Under the pieces are notes generated by a model. The model made no database searches. It worked only from the letters and a program-made list of their open reading frames with translations, and was not told where the DNA came from. Below are positions 5,440 through 8,195 of a stretch of 8,195 nt of DNA, in pieces (within the stretch, counting starts at the first letter, position 1; every line of letters begins with the position of its first letter). The DNA lies in NCBI GenBank assembly GCA_947177595.1, contig CAMWUZ010000069.1, forward strand, positions 1 to 8,195. Direction: 5' to 3'. The position numbers were made by a program, and so were the translations under genes. The DNA is from an uncultured Porphyromonadaceae bacterium. GTDB taxonomy: Bacteria > Bacteroidota > Bacteroidia > Bacteroidales > Muribaculaceae.

Positions 5440-7563
5440 TTATTTTCCGATTCTGATCAGTCTGAGATAGTCGATAAGCACATCAGGCGAGGTGCTTCGT
5501 GGGTATAGCGCGGGGTCGTATGATACAGTGATGTGGTTTTCTCCTTTGCCGAGGGTGAGAATGAGGCTGTTTGAGAATGCTGATGAGAGCCACCAGCCAT
5601 CACCTCTCGCGGGAAGGATGAAAGTGCCAGCCGAGGTGCCGTTTACGGCTACTGTGCGGATTGCGCACGCATCTCCGGCTTCAATCGCTCCGTTGCCGTT
5701 CGCGTAGCATATGCGCGCCACATATTGCGCTGAGTCGGGTATCTCGCACACAAAGTCAATCGAGGAGTTGGCGCGGGGTGTGCTCTCCACATATCTGAAA
5801 GCCGGGCGCCAGTCGCGGATATATGAGGTACCTCCCGGTGCGAAATCCTCAGCCTGAAGGGTCTTTATGCTTCCTCCGGGGGAGTAGAAATACGGGTCGG
5901 AGGAGAATCCTATGATTTTGCCTTTAGCCACAGGAATCACGCAGATTTCGGCAAATTCATCGGTGTCGTGAATGTTGAACATGGTGGAATCTATTACCGA
6001 GTGGAATATGCCGTTGCGGTAGAGGAGATATGTCATGTCGCCGGGAGCGGTGTTGATTCTGCAAATCCGTGATGAGAGAGTTTCGATTTCAGGCACCGGC
6101 GGTGTCCAAATCTGCTCATGGGTGGGAATGGCGCCGTTTTTCAGGTCATTGTCAGCCATGGTGATTGTGACGGTGTGCTTTCCTGTGACCGACGGGTCTA
6201 TTCTGTGGGTCTGCTGCACCTTACCGTCTATGGCAAAGCGGCTTATTCTGTTTCCGCTTCCTTTTATTCTCAGTGTCAGCTCGGTATCGCGATACCTTAG
6301 CCCATTGAGCAGAATGCCTTCGCTTAGGAATTCAGGCACAACCGGGGCAAACTCCATGCCGTCCGCAGTGAGACGGATTCCGGCGAAGATTCTCATGGCG
6401 CACATACTTATCTGCAGAGCTGCCTCCGGATCGGAATTGCTGCCGAAGCAACGCGCAAGCAGGGAGGCGAGCGCCGCGCGTAGAATAGCGCCGTTGCCTC
6501 GCTTTGCCGCCGCAAGTGCCCACAATGCCTGCACGCGCGGATAGGCGAGTGCCGCGCTCATCAGCGGTGAGCCGGCGGGTGAGGGGTAGAAGAGAGGCAT
6601 ACCGTGGGCAAACCAGGGGGTGGAGTCGAGAATCTTGTCAGCCATCTCCGGGATAGCCACGTCGCATAGTATAGCGAGTGGCTGTGCGGCATTGTCGGCT
6701 ATTCGCGCCGGAATCGGAAATGCTCCGGTGTATAGAAAGCGGTTGTACATACCTGCGTCCGGCTGCCACAGCCGGATATTTATCGCGTGGGCAAGAGCTT
6801 CCGCGGCGGTTTGCCACTCCTCATCAGCCGGCATCAGCTTCGCTAAAGCTCGGTATGCTCCTACACTCACCACATTGCTCATCAGAGTGAACCGCTCATA
6901 GCGCTCCACCTCATTCATCCATCTGGGGAGATATTCATCTGAGTCCAGATATGTTGATGGCGTGCCTTGGAATAGCCTTTCGCTGCCGACGAATGCCACC
7001 GCCTTCTCCATTTCAATGGTGAGCCTGCCGATGCGGGCGACATATTCAATCCATTCCCTACTATCCGCTGCGAATGCCACTTCGGCAGCAGCCATTGTCC
7101 AAAGTCCTCTTCCGGTATATGCGGGAGATTTTCCCGCCACGATAGAGTCCTGCACCAGATCGGCAAGTTTCTTCCGGCATCGGTCGGGGTCGATAAGAGA
7201 GAATAACTCAAGACAGTCAAAGAGATGTGGCTGTGCGGTGTCTGAGAGAATGCTGTGGCATATCTCCATTCCGCGGGCAAATGCCGCGTCTATCAGCGGA
7301 GCGGATGAGGTGAAAACCGGATAGCCGGCAGGTATATAGGGGTAGATAGTATCGCCTTCCGAAATGACGAGCCCGGTGTCTGTGGCTCTCACGGAAGGTA
7401 TTCCCGCTACCGTTACCGAGTCTTCGTTTACACTGATAGTGCCGTTGTCGAAAATCATTTCGGTAGCGGTGTCTGCTCTGCGGCATGAAAAGAAGGTTGT
7501 GGCTCCCGCGAGCGCGAGTGCCACAACCTTGAATGCTTTGAGTATATGTGGTCTGTTATTCAC
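5440..7563 (-). CDS. Six-hairpin-glycosidase-like lipoprotein with C-terminal CBM-like domain
   Basis: A 707-residue predicted lipoprotein. The signal sequence ends in TTFFSC, giving Cys27 as lipidation site; the following RR is not the acidic surface-export signal, so the side of the membrane is uncertain. Residues about 80-400 look like an (alpha/alpha)6 six-hairpin toroid of the kind found in GH63/GH78/MGH1-type enzymes, with FQGTPSTYLDSDEYLPRWM (198-216), an RFLYTGAFPI / DNAAQPLAILCDVA stretch (275-303) and AYPRVQALWALAAAKRGN (340-357). A beta-sandwich cap follows (401-470: GILLNGLRYRD, IKGSGNRI), then an Ig/FnIII-like stretch (about 480-560) and a CBM6/CBM35-like domain (about 568-704: LQAEDF, GDGWWLS, GKGENHITVSY, IDYLRL). 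Catalytic acids cannot be named, so activity is inferred. The start is a GTG, because an in-frame TAA (the malic enzyme stop) lies 11 codons upstream and the signal peptide begins here. No SusC/SusD genes flank it. Confidence 0.72.
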   Translation of the reverse strand: MNNRPHILKAFKVVALALAGATTFFSCRRADTATEMIFDNGTISVNEDSVTVAGIPSVRATDTGLVISEGDTIYPYIPAGYPVFTSSAPLIDAAFARGMEICHSILSDTAQPHLFDCLELFSLIDPDRCRKKLADLVQDSIVAGKSPAYTGRGLWTMAAAEVAFAADSREWIEYVARIGRLTIEMEKAVAFVGSERLFQGTPSTYLDSDEYLPRWMNEVERYERFTLMSNVVSVGAYRALAKLMPADEEWQTAAEALAHAINIRLWQPDAGMYNRFLYTGAFPIPARIADNAAQPLAILCDVAIPEMADKILDSTPWFAHGMPLFYPSPAGSPLMSAALAYPRVQALWALAAAKRGNGAILRAALASLLARCFGSNSDPEAALQISMCAMRIFAGIRLTADGMEFAPVVPEFLSEGILLNGLRYRDTELTLRIKGSGNRISRFAIDGKVQQTHRIDPSVTGKHTVTITMADNDLKNGAIPTHEQIWTPPVPEIETLSSRICRINTAPGDMTYLLYRNGIFHSVIDSTMFNIHDTDEFAEICVIPVAKGKIIGFSSDPYFYSPGGSIKTLQAEDFAPGGTSYIRDWRPAFRYVESTPRANSSIDFVCEIPDSAQYVARICYANGNGAIEAGDACAIRTVAVNGTSAGTFILPARGDGWWLSSAFSNSLILTLGKGENHITVSYDPALYPRSTSPDVLIDYLRLIRIGK

Positions 7564-7596
7564 AATGTAGCCGAACCTGCCGGGTGTCAGGCGGAG

Positions 7597-8195
7597 TTAT
7601 TTATCCTCTGTACCTCCGGTCTGTGCCAGTACGGCAGCGTCAAGGCTCGCAATCGCGGCGATATTGACAATATCGCGCACGGGGGAGAAGACGCTCGCAA
7701 AGTGAACGGGCTTGTTCAGTCCCATCTGTATAGGACCTACGGCATCGCCGAGTCCCATTTCAAGCATAACTCTGTATGCGGTGCTCGCGCTGGCGAGATT
7801 GGGGAATATCAGTGCGTTGACATCCTTGCCTTTGAGCTTTGTGAAGGGGAACACCTTGTCGCGCAGTTCGGCGTTGAGAGCATAGTTGATGGTCATTTCG
7901 CCGTCAATCGCAAGTTCGGGATAAAGTTCCTGCATATTTTTGACAGCTTCGGCAACCTTTCCGCACTCTTTGTCAGCCGCCGCACCGAAGTTGGCGTAGG
8001 AAACCATCGCCATAACAGGGGTTTCGGCGAAATATTCCACTGCATTTCTTGTAAGACGGGCAATATCGGTGAGTGTTTCCGAGTCGGGATTCTTGTTGAC
8101 CTGGGTATCGGCGATAAAGAAAGTACCTTTCTTGGTGGTTATTACATGGAGTGTGGCGAAATGGTTGTAGCTAGGTCTTATTCCCACAAATTCCT
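7597..8195 (-). CDS. maeB: Malic enzyme, C-terminal PTA-like part (truncated by window edge)
   Basis: Only the last 198 residues are visible; the reading frame is open to the window end, so the true start lies beyond 8195. The sequence is the phosphotransacetylase-like domain: FFIADTQVNKNPDSETLTDIA, VSYANFG, then the malic-enzyme-type DGEM-NYALN-EL-FPFTKL-GKDVNALIFPNL, and GPIQMGLNKPVHF. This form, rather than that of stand-alone Pta, matches MaeB, a roughly 760-residue enzyme that oxidatively decarboxylates malate to pyruvate with NADP. Its PTA-like tail is thought to be regulatory (acetyl-CoA sensing) rather than catalytic. The glycosidase-like gene starts 33 bp after its stop with no terminator between, so the two may be co-transcribed. 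Without the N-terminal malic domain in view, a true Pta cannot be fully excluded. Confidence 0.85.
   Translation of the reverse strand, partial: EFVGIRPSYNHFATLHVITTKKGTFFIADTQVNKNPDSETLTDIARLTRNAVEYFAETPVMAMVSYANFGAAADKECGKVAEAVKNMQELYPELAIDGEMTINYALNAELRDKVFPFTKLKGKDVNALIFPNLASASTAYRVMLEMGLGDAVGPIQMGLNKPVHFASVFSPVRDIVNIAAIASLDAAVLAQTGGTEDK

Noticed and set aside
5030..5470. Plus-strand open frame of 146 codons across the phosphoesterase gene
   Set aside because: It is antisense to a gene with every catalytic motif of the phosphoesterase family, and no protein family is recognisable in it.
6035..6544. Plus-strand open frame of 169 codons inside the glycosidase-like gene
   Set aside because: It lies antisense to a continuous 707-codon frame with a signal peptide and domain structure; its translation is low-complexity and rich in Ser, Arg and Ala.
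5440..8195. Polysaccharide utilisation locus
   Set aside because: Only one glycosidase-like gene is present; there is no SusC/SusD pair, no sensor and no transporter in view.

Overview
The window looks like a chromosomal segment from a Bacteroidales bacterium, most likely of the Muribaculaceae type. The supporting signs are Bacteroidota-style promoters (a TAnnTTTG -7 box) upstream of rpsA and of the four-helix-bundle gene, lipoprotein signal peptides ending in SC or GC, a six-S1-domain ribosomal protein S1 with no Shine-Dalgarno sequence, a 'suffix'-type four-helix-bundle protein, and a malic enzyme with a PTA-type C-terminus. The genus call is an inference from protein style, not from a search.

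Layout. (1) Bases 107-1647, plus strand: two tandem envelope-protein genes built from PEGA-like modules. The first is a lipoprotein and the second has a cleavable signal peptide. They share a 107-residue C-terminal module (92 of 107 residues identical) and end in a strong intrinsic terminator. (2) Bases 1770-2446: a minus-strand four-helix-bundle gene (23S rRNA intervening-sequence protein family) flanked on both sides by clusters of an AT-rich palindromic unit, CTTATA/TATAAG. (3) Bases 2461-4347: rpsA with its own promoter and an AU-rich leader, ending in a hairpin that can serve as a bidirectional terminator. (4) Bases 8195 down to 4425, minus strand: four closely packed genes that look like one operon. 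They are the C-terminal part of a malic enzyme (cut by the window edge), a large lipoprotein with a six-hairpin-glycosidase-like domain and a C-terminal carbohydrate-binding-like domain, a YfcE-type metallophosphoesterase, and a small SPOR-domain lipoprotein. Gaps are 33 bp, 5 bp and a 4-bp ATGA overlap.

The rpsA and malic enzyme genes are housekeeping. The accessory elements are the paired PEGA-like proteins, the repeat-flanked four-helix-bundle gene and the orphan glycosidase-like lipoprotein. I see no transposase, integrase, CRISPR array, toxin-antitoxin pair, tRNA or rRNA. No complete new system can be shown here. The two observations best worth following are the repeat-bracketed four-helix-bundle gene and an 83-bp, sharply bounded near-identical patch shared by the two tandem envelope genes, which looks like gene conversion or purifying selection on DNA.
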